A DNA stretch of 64,000 nucleotides. Origin: Hydrogenoanaerobacterium saccharovorans. GTDB lineage: Bacteria; Bacillota; Clostridia; Oscillospirales; Ruminococcaceae. The stretch lies in NCBI RefSeq assembly GCF_003814745.1, contig NZ_RKRD01000001.1, forward strand, positions 1,798,001 to 1,862,000, given 5' to 3'. Below the pieces are notes generated by a model that saw only the letters and a list, made by a program, of their open reading frames with translations, searched no databases and was not told the DNA's origin. The stretch's first letter is position 1. The number at the start of each line of letters is the position of its first letter. A program made the translations under genes and the position numbers. Of this stretch, positions 8,855-17,040 are shown in pieces.

Positions 8855-10021
8855 TTATTCTGCAAGAATTTTATGTATACACTTAACCACATAATCAATT
8901 TCAGTAATGGTGTTAAAATGGCTGATGGAAAAGCGCACTGTCCCCTGCGGGAAAGTACCCAGAGTTTTATGTGAATTGGGGGCACAGTGCAGCCCGCAGC
9001 GCGTCATAATACCATACTCACTATCAAGGCGGTATGCAACCTCCGCATTATCTTTGCCAAGAAAATCAAGCGACACAATCGCCGATTTTTTTGTTGCGTC
9101 GTCTACCCCCACCAAGCGCAACTTCTTTTCGGTAAGGCTTTCCATCATACGTTGTGTAAGTGACTGCTCCTGCTCTCGGATCCGGTCAATACCGTATTTT
9201 TCGAGATAATTGAGAGAGGTGTTCAGCCCATAAATACCGGGGAGGTTCGGAGTACCTGCTTCAAAACGGTCCGGCAACAGCAGCGGCAAGGTTTCAAGGT
9301 TAGAAAAACTGCCGGTTCCACCCGAAAATAAAGGGGTGAGCTCTTTTGCAAAAGAATCAGTAATAAGAAAGCCCCCTATCCCCTGCGGTGCAAGCAGCCC
9401 TTTGTGGCCGGTAAAGCACAATGCATCTAGGTGCATCGCCTGCATATTAATTGGAAAGGTGCCTCCTGTTTGTGCACAATCTACAATAAACTTTAATCCA
9501 TGCTCGCGACAAAATGCACCCACCCATTCAATAGGCATCAAGGTACCGCAAACATTGGAAGCATGCGTCATTACAACGGCTCTTGTATTGGGGCGCAGCA
9601 TCGATTCCATTTCATCTACCATCAGTTCACCGTCGCGGTTACATGGTATACGGTCAAATGTAACACCGTTTTCGGTAAGCTGTGTCAGAGGACGCATGAC
9701 TGCGTTATGCTCCATTGCAGATATTAACAGGTGATCACCTGCTTTAAAGCAGCCTTTTAAAACCATATTCAGAGCAACTGTTACGTTTTGTGTAAAGATG
9801 ACATTGCGCGGCTCGTTAAAACCGAACAAAGTACATAAACGCTCACGCGTATCAAGTACGACCTCCGCCGTACTGTAAGCATCTTCATATTCACCGCGGT
9901 TGACATTGCAACCAACATGCTCAATAAACTCACAAACACGCTGTGCAACTCCGGGAGCTTTGGGGTAGGTTGTACTGGCATTATCCAGATAGACTTTGCA
10001 GTTTTCAGCCATCTTTATCAC
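8855..10021 (-). CDS. Cysteine desulfurase / selenocysteine lyase-like PLP enzyme
   Basis: A 388-residue class V aminotransferase-fold enzyme. It shows YLDNASTTYPKAP at the N terminus, HNAVMRP, HASNVCGT, FIVDCAQTGG and a PLP lysine (K207) in FTGHKGLLAPQG; a CGLHCAPNSHKTLG loop near residue 345 holds the presumed persulfide or perselenide Cys. It resembles the desulfurase subgroup found in selenium gene clusters (such as the Enterococcus faecalis locus). As first gene of the operon with selA, selB and tRNA-Sec, it probably mobilises Se (or S) for SelD or for the Se-dependent hydroxylases. Assignment as lyase versus desulfurase is not decided by sequence alone. Confidence 0.85.
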   Translation of the reverse strand: MIKMAENCKVYLDNASTTYPKAPGVAQRVCEFIEHVGCNVNRGEYEDAYSTAEVVLDTRERLCTLFGFNEPRNVIFTQNVTVALNMVLKGCFKAGDHLLISAMEHNAVMRPLTQLTENGVTFDRIPCNRDGELMVDEMESMLRPNTRAVVMTHASNVCGTLMPIEWVGAFCREHGLKFIVDCAQTGGTFPINMQAMHLDALCFTGHKGLLAPQGIGGFLITDSFAKELTPLFSGGTGSFSNLETLPLLLPDRFEAGTPNLPGIYGLNTSLNYLEKYGIDRIREQEQSLTQRMMESLTEKKLRLVGVDDATKKSAIVSLDFLGKDNAEVAYRLDSEYGIMTRCGLHCAPNSHKTLGTFPQGTVRFSISHFNTITEIDYVVKCIHKILAE

Positions 10022-10064
10022 CTCATAAAGCTATGATACTATTTTTTCTAAAAAACCGCTATAT

Positions 10065-10083
10065 CTATAGATAAATTCTATAG
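10065..10083. promoter_or_regulatory. Operator candidate CTATAG-N7-CTATAG (selenium promoters)
   Basis: Two identical CTATAG half-sites separated by 7 bp lie in the divergent region between the desulfurase-sel operon and yedE; the wider sequence includes the palindrome TATCTATAGATA (10063-10074). ATAG-N7-CTAT fits a LysR-type box. A near copy occurs upstream of the molybdenum operon at 39897-39915. It lies about 70 bp upstream of the predicted yedE start of transcription. Confidence 0.5.
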
Positions 10084-10131
10084 ATATGCACAAATTATAT
10101 AAAATTGCAATGCCTAAATTTGGAATTTATA

Positions 10132-10140
10132 TGCTATAAT
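10132..10140 (+). promoter_or_regulatory. yedE promoter, extended -10
   Basis: TGCTATAAT (10132-10140) is an extended -10 element with no good -35, as expected of an activator-dependent promoter. The TTG start of yedE is 57 bp downstream. Confidence 0.5.
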
Positions 10141-10196
10141 GATTATTAGTAATACTAATCTATCAGTGATTTTAACACGAAAGGGCGGTTGTTTTC

Positions 10197-11279
10197 TTGA
10201 AAGGAAAGATAAAAATAGTAGTTGCCGGGTTGATCATCGGCGTCATCTCGGTGGTGTTGGTGTTGATGGGCAACCCTGCCAATATGGGGTTTTGCATTGC
10301 TTGTTTTATTCGTGATACAGCAGGTGCAGTTGGTATGCACAGAGCGGAAATTGTGCAGTACATACGCCCCGAGATCATCGGTTTGGTTTTAGGCGCATTT
10401 CTTTTAGCAGTATGCAAAAAAGAGTTTTCACCGCGCGGCGGTTCTTCCCCCGTTACACGTTTTGTACTGGGCTTTTTTGTAATGGTTGGTGCACTGATGT
10501 TCCTCGGTTGCCCGTTTAGAATGATTCTTCGTTTGGCGGGCGGAGACTGGAATGCTGTGTTGGGTTTACTTGGCTTTACTGTTGGAATTGGCATTGGCGT
10601 TGCATTTTTAAAGAACGGATACAGCCTAAAACGCACTTATACCCTGCCCGCCTTAGAGGGTGCAGCTCTGCCGGTAATTCAACTTGTGATGCTTACTTTG
10701 CTGCTCGCAGCACCTGCGTTTATTCTGTTCAGCACCGAGGGGCCCGGTTCAAAACATGCCCCTATTTTAGTATCCCTGGCAGCAGGTTTGATTGTAGGTG
10801 TTATTGCACAGCGTACAAGGCTTTGCATGGTAGGCGGTATCCGCGATGTAATGCTGTTTAAAGACTGGACCTTGCTTGCGGGTTTTGCAGCAATTTTTGC
10901 AGGAGCCTTGGTTTGCAATTTAATATTTGGGTTGTTTCACCCCGGTTTTGCTAACCAGCCCGTAGCCCACACCGACGGACTTTGGAATTTTCTTGGTATG
11001 CTTGCTGTTGGCTTTGGCTCTGTACTTTTAGGCGGTTGCCCCATGCGCCAACTGGTACTTGCAGGCGAGGGCAACTCCGATTCTGCAATCACTGTGCTTG
11101 GTTTATTTGTTGGCGCAGCATTTGTACATAATTTTGGTCTTGCATCTTCGGGCAAAGGCCCTACTTTAAACGGGAAGATTGCTGTTATAACAGGGCTTAT
11201 CATTATGGTAATTATCGCCGTTTGCAATATAAAAAATGCAAAGAAAGTTAAGGAGAAGGTATATGAACAACACAATTGA
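10197..11279 (+). CDS. yedE: YedE-family selenium metabolism membrane protein (putative Se transporter)
   Basis: A 360-residue polytopic membrane protein, about ten hydrophobic segments, of the YedE/YeeE family variant linked to selenium metabolism. Recurrent cysteine motifs such as GFCIACFIRDTAG, FLGCPFRMILRLAGGD, RTRLCMVGGIRDV and LGGCPMRQLVLAGEG form the conserved half-repeats of the family. A role in importing selenium species is inferred from its association with yedF and sel genes. The TTG start at 10197 is supported by AAGGGCGG about 9 nt upstream; the next ATG would delete the first membrane segment. The 3' end overlaps yedF by 17 bp. Confidence 0.88.
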   Translation: MKGKIKIVVAGLIIGVISVVLVLMGNPANMGFCIACFIRDTAGAVGMHRAEIVQYIRPEIIGLVLGAFLLAVCKKEFSPRGGSSPVTRFVLGFFVMVGALMFLGCPFRMILRLAGGDWNAVLGLLGFTVGIGIGVAFLKNGYSLKRTYTLPALEGAALPVIQLVMLTLLLAAPAFILFSTEGPGSKHAPILVSLAAGLIVGVIAQRTRLCMVGGIRDVMLFKDWTLLAGFAAIFAGALVCNLIFGLFHPGFANQPVAHTDGLWNFLGMLAVGFGSVLLGGCPMRQLVLAGEGNSDSAITVLGLFVGAAFVHNFGLASSGKGPTLNGKIAVITGLIIMVIIAVCNIKNAKKVKEKVYEQHN

Positions 11280-11472
11280 TGCACGCGGGCTTTCTTGCCC
11301 ACAGCCGGTTATTATGCTGAAAAAGGTACTGGATGCCAAACCCAATAGCTGCGAACTTTTGGTAGATAACCGTACCGCTGTGGAGAACACTACCCGCTAT
11401 GCAGAAAATGCAGGCTATAAAGTTACGGTTGCACAAATAGATGACGAATATCATCTGAGCATTGTGAAATAA
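11263..11472 (+). CDS. yedF: TusA-like selenium/sulfur carrier YedF
   Basis: A 69-residue TusA/SirA-fold protein with the signature IDARGLSCPQPVIMLKK; the Cys in CPQP is the presumed S/Se-carrying residue. The start at 11263 follows AAGGAGAAGG. Only the TusA half of the longer YedF type (which adds a DsrE-like half) is present; the next gene may do the missing job. Predicted to pass selenium or sulfur from uptake (YedE) to downstream enzymes. Confidence 0.88.
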   Translation: MNNTIDARGLSCPQPVIMLKKVLDAKPNSCELLVDNRTAVENTTRYAENAGYKVTVAQIDDEYHLSIVK

Positions 11473-11477
11473 AAGCT

Positions 11478-11717
11478 ATGATAACCTATATTGCAACTTT
11501 TTTTACCCACTTTGATGCAATCAGTTTTGCAAAGACACTGCACAAAAATGGGTTGGATGCAAAGCCAATGCCCGTGCCACGCAGGCTGTCATCCTCTTGC
11601 GGCACTTGCGTAAAATTCACCTCAGATGCTAGTCCATTAAATTACAAGCATGAGGGCATTGAGCAAATCGTATCTGTATCAGAAGACCACTATCAACTAG
11701 TATGGGACAATCGTTAG
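11478..11717 (+). CDS. DUF3343-type putative Se/S carrier protein
   Basis: A 79-residue protein resembling the small DUF3343 family often found beside yedE/yedF and Sec genes. Features are a ferredoxin-like beginning (YIATFFTHFDAISFAKTLHKNG), then MPVPRRLSSSCGTCVKF with a CxxC-like SSCGTC motif suited to carrying a chalcogen. The gap to yedF is 5 bp, so it is the third gene of the operon. The biochemical role is inference. Confidence 0.75.
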   Translation: MITYIATFFTHFDAISFAKTLHKNGLDAKPMPVPRRLSSSCGTCVKFTSDASPLNYKHEGIEQIVSVSEDHYQLVWDNR

Positions 11718-11772
11718 TTTCGTAGGTAAGAATTCATATGCACATTTCAGCAACACATTAAATATCTGAATA

Positions 11773-11813
11773 CCAAAAAGCCATCCGAAGGTCAATATCG
11801 GATGGCTTTTTGG
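11773..11813. terminator. Bidirectional terminator after the yedE operon
   Basis: A 16-bp perfect stem (11773-11788 with 11798-11813, loop AGGTCAATA) flanked by A/T runs, between convergent yedE-yedF-DUF3343 and the ygeX-ygeY-ygeW-arcC operon. Confidence 0.88.
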
Positions 11814-11861
11814 CTTGGTATCTATGGTTTATCGGAGATAGAAGTATGGCATATAAATAAG

Positions 11862-12791
11862 TTATTTGATGACGGTACCGGTTTTACCTGCAATGCCGTT
11901 TTTTGCCTTTTCAAGCAATGTAATTAAAGCAGTGCGGTTTGCTTTACTCTCTGCAAATTGTACCGCAGCCTGTACCTTAGGCAACATGGAGCCAGGCGCA
12001 AAATGCCCTTCTTCCATATATTTTCTCGCCTCATCAGGTGTAATTTCAGACAACCATTTTTGTTCGGGTTTGCCAAAGTTAATAGCGACCTTTTCAACCG
12101 CTGTGAGAATGATAAGGTAATCGGCATCAATCTGCTCTGCAAGCTTAGCACTTGCAAAGTCTTTATCGATTACCGCAGGGACACCTTTGAGGTGGTTGCC
12201 CTGTTTAATAACGGGGATACCGCCGCCGCCGCCCGCAATGACAATCTGACCTGCGTCGATCAGTGCCTTGATAATATCAAGCTCTACGATTTCCTGCGGT
12301 TTTGGAGACGCAACAACACGGCGGTAGCCGCGGCCTGCATCTTCAATTACTTTGCAGCCTTTTTCAGAAACTAATTTATCGGCCTCTTCTTTGGTCATAA
12401 ATGCACCGATTGGCTTTGTGGGGTTTTCAAAAGCTTTGTCCTCGGGATCTACCGCAACTTGTGTTAACACGGTAGAAACCGCTTTTTTAATGCCGCGGTT
12501 GAGTAATTCTTCGCGCAGTGCATTCTGCAGGTCGTAACCAATGTAGCCTTGGCTCATTGCAACGCAAACAGAAAGTGGCGCAAGGGGCTGGTTGTGTACA
12601 CGGCTGAATTCTGCCATTGCATTTTGGATCATACCTACCTGCGGGCCGTTGCCATGAGAAATAACAACCTGATGGCCCTCTTCGATAAGATCTGCGATGG
12701 CTTTGGAGGTTTCTTTGACAGCAATCATCTGCTCGGGGAGATTATTACCGAGTGCGTTGCCGCCGAGTGCGATGACTATCTTTTTGCCCAT
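11862..12791 (-). CDS. arcC: Carbamate kinase
   Basis: A 309-residue amino-acid-kinase-fold enzyme. It shows KKIVIALGGNALG at the N terminus, VISHGNGPQVGMIQN, then IVIAGGGGGIPV and AVIDKDFASAKLAEQIDAD, all typical of carbamate kinase. It makes ATP from carbamoyl phosphate and ADP, releasing CO2 and ammonia. The start at 12791 is used because AAAGAGG precedes it; the upstream extension lacks a ribosome site. As last gene of ygeX-ygeY-ygeW-arcC it is the ATP-yielding end of the purine/ureide route. Confidence 0.93.
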   Translation of the reverse strand: MGKKIVIALGGNALGNNLPEQMIAVKETSKAIADLIEEGHQVVISHGNGPQVGMIQNAMAEFSRVHNQPLAPLSVCVAMSQGYIGYDLQNALREELLNRGIKKAVSTVLTQVAVDPEDKAFENPTKPIGAFMTKEEADKLVSEKGCKVIEDAGRGYRRVVASPKPQEIVELDIIKALIDAGQIVIAGGGGGIPVIKQGNHLKGVPAVIDKDFASAKLAEQIDADYLIILTAVEKVAINFGKPEQKWLSEITPDEARKYMEEGHFAPGSMLPKVQAAVQFAESKANRTALITLLEKAKNGIAGKTGTVIK

Positions 12792-12846
12792 AAATTTTAC
12801 CTCTTTCGGTTTATAATTGGCAAATTTCACAATTAATAGAAATAAA

Positions 12847-12889
12847 ATGGCTCACCTACACAGAATTAGGGTTCATGCAGGTGAGCCAT
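12847..12889 (-). other. Intercistronic hairpin between ygeW and arcC
   Basis: An 11-bp perfect inverted repeat (ATGGCTCACCT with AGGTGAGCCAT, 21-nt loop) in the 128-bp gap. There is no T-run after it in the direction of transcription, so it looks like an mRNA-stabilising or processing hairpin rather than a terminator. Confidence 0.6.
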
Positions 12890-12919
12890 AAGAATTGTTA
12901 ATGGTTCATGCAAGCAGGA

Positions 12920-14116
12920 TTATTTCTGCATCCAACGCTCTAAGCCACGAGCCTCAAGAGCAGCAAGTGTCTTCTGAGGATCTTTTACTTTGGCCAAGAA
13001 GATCATAGCAGCAATGATGTAAGGTTTGTAGGAAGCCTCTTTGTACAAAGGTGTGCGGTAGCGATCGAATACCGATGCAGCAACTTCGCCCTCTTTGCAG
13101 CTAACGCCTGTAATATCGGCAGGCAGGCAGTGCATGTAAAGTGCTTTGCCGTCTTTTGTGGTTTTCATCAGCTCTTCGGTGCACTCCCAATCTTTGTGGT
13201 TGGCATTTTGAGCAAGCAGCTCTTTCTCAAGAACTTTGATACCGTCAAAATCGTTTTCGCCGTAAAGGTTGGTACGCTTCTCCATTGCAGCAAACGGTGC
13301 CCAGCTCTTGGGGTAAACAACGTCAGCATCTTTAAATGCTTCTGCCATGCTATTTACTTTCTTAAAGCTACCGCCGGAAGCAGCTGCGTTTTTCTTAGCA
13401 ACTTCTTCAACCTCAGGCATTACTTCGTAGCCCTCGGGATGTGCAAGGACAACATCCATGCCGAAACGAGTCATCAAGCCGATGATGCCCTGAGGAACAG
13501 ACAGAGGTTTGCCGTAAGAAGGAGAATATGCCCAAGTCATAGCAATCTTTTTGCCCTTCATATTCTCAATGCCGCCAAAATGGTGAACCAGAGCCAAAGC
13601 GTCTGCCATTGCCTGTGTGGGATGGTCAATATCGCACTGTAAGTTCACAAGAGTTGGTCTCTGCTCGAGAACGCCTTCTTTATTACCTTCTTGTACTGCT
13701 TCAGAAACTTCGTGCATGTAAGCATTGCCTTTGCCGATGTACATATCATCACGGATACCGACGACGTCTGCCATAAAGGAAACCATGTTAGCAGTTTCAC
13801 GAACGGTTTCACCATGTGCTATCTGAGATTTACCCTCATCCAAATCTTGTACTTCAAGACCCAGCAGGTTGCAAGCAGATGCAAAGCTGAAACGTGTTCT
13901 GGTAGAGTTGTCGCGGAAAATGGAAATACCCAAACCGCTGTCAAAAATTTTGGTAGAAACGTTCTGTTCACGCAGATGGCGCAGAGCGTCTGCTACGGTG
14001 AAAACAGCTTTCAGTTCGTCGTCGGTTTTCTCCCAAGTCAGGAAGAAATCGTTTTGATACATTTTAGAGAAATCAAGTTTATTAAGAGTTTCGATATATT
14101 TGTTAAGTCCGCTCAT
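12920..14116 (-). CDS. ygeW: YgeW, knotted carbamoyltransferase
   Basis: A 398-residue aspartate/ornithine carbamoyltransferase-fold protein of the YgeW type. The carbamoyl phosphate loop is STRTRFSFA (71-79); the later HCLPAD motif (about residue 338) matches transcarbamylases. Length and the long insert (SYGKPLSVPQGIIGLMTRFG) match YgeW rather than PyrB or ArgF. The natural substrate has been uncertain; in purine clusters it is thought to phosphorolyse a carbamoylated intermediate to carbamoyl phosphate for carbamate kinase. It stands between ygeY and arcC in the operon. Confidence 0.93.
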   Translation of the reverse strand: MSGLNKYIETLNKLDFSKMYQNDFFLTWEKTDDELKAVFTVADALRHLREQNVSTKIFDSGLGISIFRDNSTRTRFSFASACNLLGLEVQDLDEGKSQIAHGETVRETANMVSFMADVVGIRDDMYIGKGNAYMHEVSEAVQEGNKEGVLEQRPTLVNLQCDIDHPTQAMADALALVHHFGGIENMKGKKIAMTWAYSPSYGKPLSVPQGIIGLMTRFGMDVVLAHPEGYEVMPEVEEVAKKNAAASGGSFKKVNSMAEAFKDADVVYPKSWAPFAAMEKRTNLYGENDFDGIKVLEKELLAQNANHKDWECTEELMKTTKDGKALYMHCLPADITGVSCKEGEVAASVFDRYRTPLYKEASYKPYIIAAMIFLAKVKDPQKTLAALEARGLERWMQK

Positions 14117-14178
14117 TGTGTATCTCCTTTATAATTTTATTTAACCGCATTACCTGCGGGCTGTAAACGTAACTGTAC

Positions 14179-15375
14179 TTATTTATTGCAGTAGATTGAA
14201 GGCATTGCGGCATAAACAGCAGCGCAACGAACCAAATCTTCTTTCCATGTTTTCTCGTTGGGAGCATGTGCCTGAGCCTCTTTACCGGGGCCAAAGCCGA
14301 TGCAAGGGATGCCATAACGGCCCATAATGGAAACACCGTTGGTAGAGAAAGTCCATTTATCTACCTTAGGCTCACCGTACATGCCTTTGTAAGCCTCAAC
14401 CATTGCTTTTGTAGCAGCATGATCTTCGGGAATAACCCAAGTTGGGAAGTAGCAGTCGGTGGGGTAAACAAGCCCGGTCCAAGACGGACGCTCGTAGGTG
14501 TACATGCTAACTTCTGCACCGTATTTCTTGCAAGAAGGCAGGTTACGTACTTCTTCCAAAGCCATCTCGTAGGTTTCACCATCGGTGAGGCGGCGGTCAA
14601 GAGAAACTGCACAAGAGTCTGCAACAGCGCAGCGAGAGGGAGATGTGTAGAAAATCTGAGAAGTGGTAACGGTACCTTTACCCAAGAACGGATCGTAGTG
14701 GAGGTTATTATTCAGCTCGCGAACTTCTTGCAGGATATCTGCCATTTTGTAGATAGCATTATCGCCGCGCTCGGGTGCAGAACCGTGGCAGGATACACCT
14801 TTTACATCAATACGGATTTCCATACGTCCGCGCTGGCCACGGTAAATGTTGCCGTCTGTTGGCTCGGTAATCACAACGAATTCCGGTTTCACTTTGTCTT
14901 CGTTGATGATGTACTGCCAGCAAAGTCCGTCGCAGTCTTCTTCCTGTACAGTGCCTGTTACAACAACAGTGTATTTATCGCTGAGAAGACCAAGATCTTT
15001 CATGATTTTTGCGCCGTATACGCCGGAAACAATACCGCCCAACTGGTCGGAGGTTCCGCGTCCGCCGATTTCGGTTTCTGTTTCGAAACCTTCATAGGGG
15101 TCAAATGTCCAGTTTGCTTTGTTGCCGATACCAACGGTATCGATATGAGCATCGTAGCCGATGAGGGTTTTACCTGTGCCCATATAACCCAGAATATTAC
15201 CCATCGGGTCGATTACAACTTTATCAAAGTTGAGGTCTTTCATCTCTTTTTCAATTCTTTTGATGACGCCCTCCTCTTCGCAGCTTTCGCCGGGGATAGC
15301 AACGAGATCACGCAGGAATTTTGTCATTGCAGCTTCGTAACCCTGAGCTGCTTCTTTGATTTTGTTAAAATCCAT
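14179..15375 (-). CDS. ygeY: YgeY-family selenium metabolism-linked M20 hydrolase
   Basis: A 398-residue M20-type metallohydrolase. Metal/catalytic motifs: GYDAHIDTVG (His/Asp ligands), RGTSDQLGG, and the general-base Glu in VQEEDCDGLCW; GVSCHGSAPERGDNAIY is the typical dimerisation-domain loop. The subgroup co-occurs with YgeX, YgeW and Se-dependent hydroxylases, suggesting it hydrolyses an amide or ureido bond in a purine-derived intermediate. The substrate cannot be told from sequence. It lies between ygeX and ygeW in the operon. Confidence 0.92.
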   Translation of the reverse strand: MDFNKIKEAAQGYEAAMTKFLRDLVAIPGESCEEEGVIKRIEKEMKDLNFDKVVIDPMGNILGYMGTGKTLIGYDAHIDTVGIGNKANWTFDPYEGFETETEIGGRGTSDQLGGIVSGVYGAKIMKDLGLLSDKYTVVVTGTVQEEDCDGLCWQYIINEDKVKPEFVVITEPTDGNIYRGQRGRMEIRIDVKGVSCHGSAPERGDNAIYKMADILQEVRELNNNLHYDPFLGKGTVTTSQIFYTSPSRCAVADSCAVSLDRRLTDGETYEMALEEVRNLPSCKKYGAEVSMYTYERPSWTGLVYPTDCYFPTWVIPEDHAATKAMVEAYKGMYGEPKVDKWTFSTNGVSIMGRYGIPCIGFGPGKEAQAHAPNEKTWKEDLVRCAAVYAAMPSIYCNK

Positions 15376-15449
15376 GATTGTAGTCTCCTTTTCAAATTTT
15401 TGTTTATCGCAGATTTATTTACTGAAAAATATGCCTTTGCCGTGGTAGC

Positions 15450-16670
15450 TTATTTGTTGCAGTAGGTTGGATGAGCACCGTTCCAAACAATGCCGCGGTA
15501 ACTATCAGGGTCGGTGTCTCCCTCGGTGGAGAACATCAAAATTTTAGAGTTTTCGTCAAGCTTCAGCGCTTCACGAAGGTCTTTATACTCATCGCTCTCC
15601 ATCAGAGTAGCAATCAGGCCCATACCAACTGCACCTGATTCGCCCGAGACCACCTGCGGGTCACCTTTCATGGGTGCCCCAAGCATTCTCATACCTTTTG
15701 CAGCTACCCAATCGGGGCAGGATACAAAGAAACTGCTGTGATTTTTAAGAATATCCCAAGAAATTGTGTTTGGCTCACCACATGCCAAACCTGCCATAAT
15801 CGTTTGCAAATCACCCTCTGCAAAACGGATTTTACCATCTTGCTCAGCAGCAGATTTGTAGAGACAAGCTGCAATTTCAGCTTCCATAATCACAGTGGTG
15901 GGGCAGTTATCGGGGTACATATTGGCAAAGAAGCCCTGCACCGCACCTGCCAACGAGCCTACACCTGCTTGCACAAAAATGTGAGTGGGTCTGTCCACAC
16001 CGGCTGCTTTCAGCTGTTCGTAAGCCTCCATTGCCATGGTGCCATAGCCTTGCATAATCCAAGCGGGGATTTCTTCGTAGCCGTCCCATGCAGTGTCTTG
16101 CACCATAACGCCGTGCTCGGTTTTTTGCGCCATTGAATTTGCCATTCGAACACATTCGTCGTAGTTAACTTCTTCGATGCTAACCTTTGCACCCTCTTTT
16201 GCAATATTGTCAAAACGGGTTTTGGTAGAGCCTTTGGGCATAAGTACAACCGATTTTTGACCAAGTTTGTTTGCCGCCCAAGCAACGCCTCTGCCGTGGT
16301 TGCCGTCGGTAGCGGTAAAGAAAGTTGCCTGACCAAACTCTTCGCGGAGTTTATCGGAGGTTAAGTAATTATAATCAACTTCAGAAACGTCTTTGCCAAG
16401 CTGCTGGGCTATGTAACGAGCCATGGCAAAAGAACCGCCCAATACTTTGAATGCATTTAAACCAAAACGATAAGATTCATCTTTAACAAAAAACTCTTTA
16501 ACACCAAGCACCCCTGCCATATTCTTTAAATGTGCCAAAGGTGTGGTTGTATATTGCGGAAAGCTTTTATGGAATGCTCTTGCTTTTTCTACCTCAGACA
16601 GCGCCATAACTTTTAGCTTCGCGTCATCGGTTTTAGGCATTTTGTTTTCTACCCATTTGATCTTATCCAT
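15450..16670 (-). CDS. ygeX: 2,3-diaminopropionate ammonia-lyase
   Basis: A 406-residue fold-type II PLP enzyme; start at 16670, preceded by AGGAGG. FGLNAFKVLGGSFAMARYIA contains the PLP lysine, ATDGNHGRGVAWAA is the phosphate/carboxylate loop, and VQAGVGSLAGAVQGFFA a glycine-rich PLP loop. The family converts 2,3-diaminopropionate to pyruvate and ammonia via aminoacrylate. It is first in the operon ygeX-ygeY-ygeW-arcC. In purine degradation it would produce pyruvate-level carbon. Confidence 0.93.
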   Translation of the reverse strand: MDKIKWVENKMPKTDDAKLKVMALSEVEKARAFHKSFPQYTTTPLAHLKNMAGVLGVKEFFVKDESYRFGLNAFKVLGGSFAMARYIAQQLGKDVSEVDYNYLTSDKLREEFGQATFFTATDGNHGRGVAWAANKLGQKSVVLMPKGSTKTRFDNIAKEGAKVSIEEVNYDECVRMANSMAQKTEHGVMVQDTAWDGYEEIPAWIMQGYGTMAMEAYEQLKAAGVDRPTHIFVQAGVGSLAGAVQGFFANMYPDNCPTTVIMEAEIAACLYKSAAEQDGKIRFAEGDLQTIMAGLACGEPNTISWDILKNHSSFFVSCPDWVAAKGMRMLGAPMKGDPQVVSGESGAVGMGLIATLMESDEYKDLREALKLDENSKILMFSTEGDTDPDSYRGIVWNGAHPTYCNK

Positions 16671-16733
16671 TCGACAAACCCCTCCTAATTTTATAGCGGC
16701 AATTTTCATTGCGTAGTGTTGCTTTATGTCTCC

Positions 16734-16778
16734 ATCATAGCACAGAAATAGAATAAATCAATAGATTTTCTAAAAAAT
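16734..16778 (-). promoter_or_regulatory. ygeX operon promoter with CodY-like box
   Basis: On the minus strand TTGATT (16756-16761) and TATGAT (16734-16739) are spaced 16 bp. Just upstream, 16764-16778 matches the CodY consensus (AATTTTCWGAAAATT) at 12 of 15 positions. The rest of the 370-bp gap to xdhD is very AT-rich and holds the oppositely oriented xdhD promoter and leader. Confidence 0.5.
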
Positions 16779-16901
16779 TTTTAGATTTGCTCAAAAATAT
16801 TTTATTTTTACCATAAAGTTGCTGTTTTATAGCTTGCTTTTTTCATTTTTAGATGATAAACTATCTAATAGTAACACTATAACTCTTTTAATGTTTTTTA
16901 A

Positions 16902-16931
16902 TTGTGTACAAAGTGCAGTAAAGTCATACTT
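16902..16931 (+). promoter_or_regulatory. xdhD-like gene promoter with AAGTCATACTT operator
   Basis: AAGTCATACTT (16921-16931) has arms AAGT/ACTT around a 3-bp centre, the layout of GntR/FadR-type operators. TTGTGT (16902-16907) and CATACT (16925-16930) are spaced 17 bp and could be the -35/-10, so the operator would cover the -10. The ATG is at 17041. Confidence 0.5.
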
Positions 16932-16949
16932 CGATTAAATTGTACCGAA

Positions 16950-17005
16950 CCTAAAATATTTTTAGGGGTTTTAGCGTCGTTATAAAAACGAGTGCTTCGT
17001 GCACG
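16950..17005 (+). other. Structured leader upstream of the fused xanthine dehydrogenase gene
   Basis: Three short hairpins in a row: CCTAAAA-TAT-TTTTAGG (16950-16966), TCGTT-ATAAA-AACGA (about 16976-16990) and GTGC-TTCGT-GCAC (about 16992-17004), then the ribosome site GAGGTG. I do not recognise a known riboswitch. Confidence 0.4.
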
Positions 17006-17040
17006 GGCTACATTAAATATTGGGGAAACGAGGTGCAGTA

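Noticed and set aside
14266..15465. 399-codon plus-strand frame opposite ygeY
   Set aside because: A shadow of the ygeY coding strand; composition (rich in F, C, H, N) is typical of an antisense frame and there is no ribosome site.
14179..15470. Similar C-terminal ends YCNK of YgeX and YgeY
   Set aside because: Four identical terminal residues in two unrelated folds; too short to claim a functional tag, though noted.
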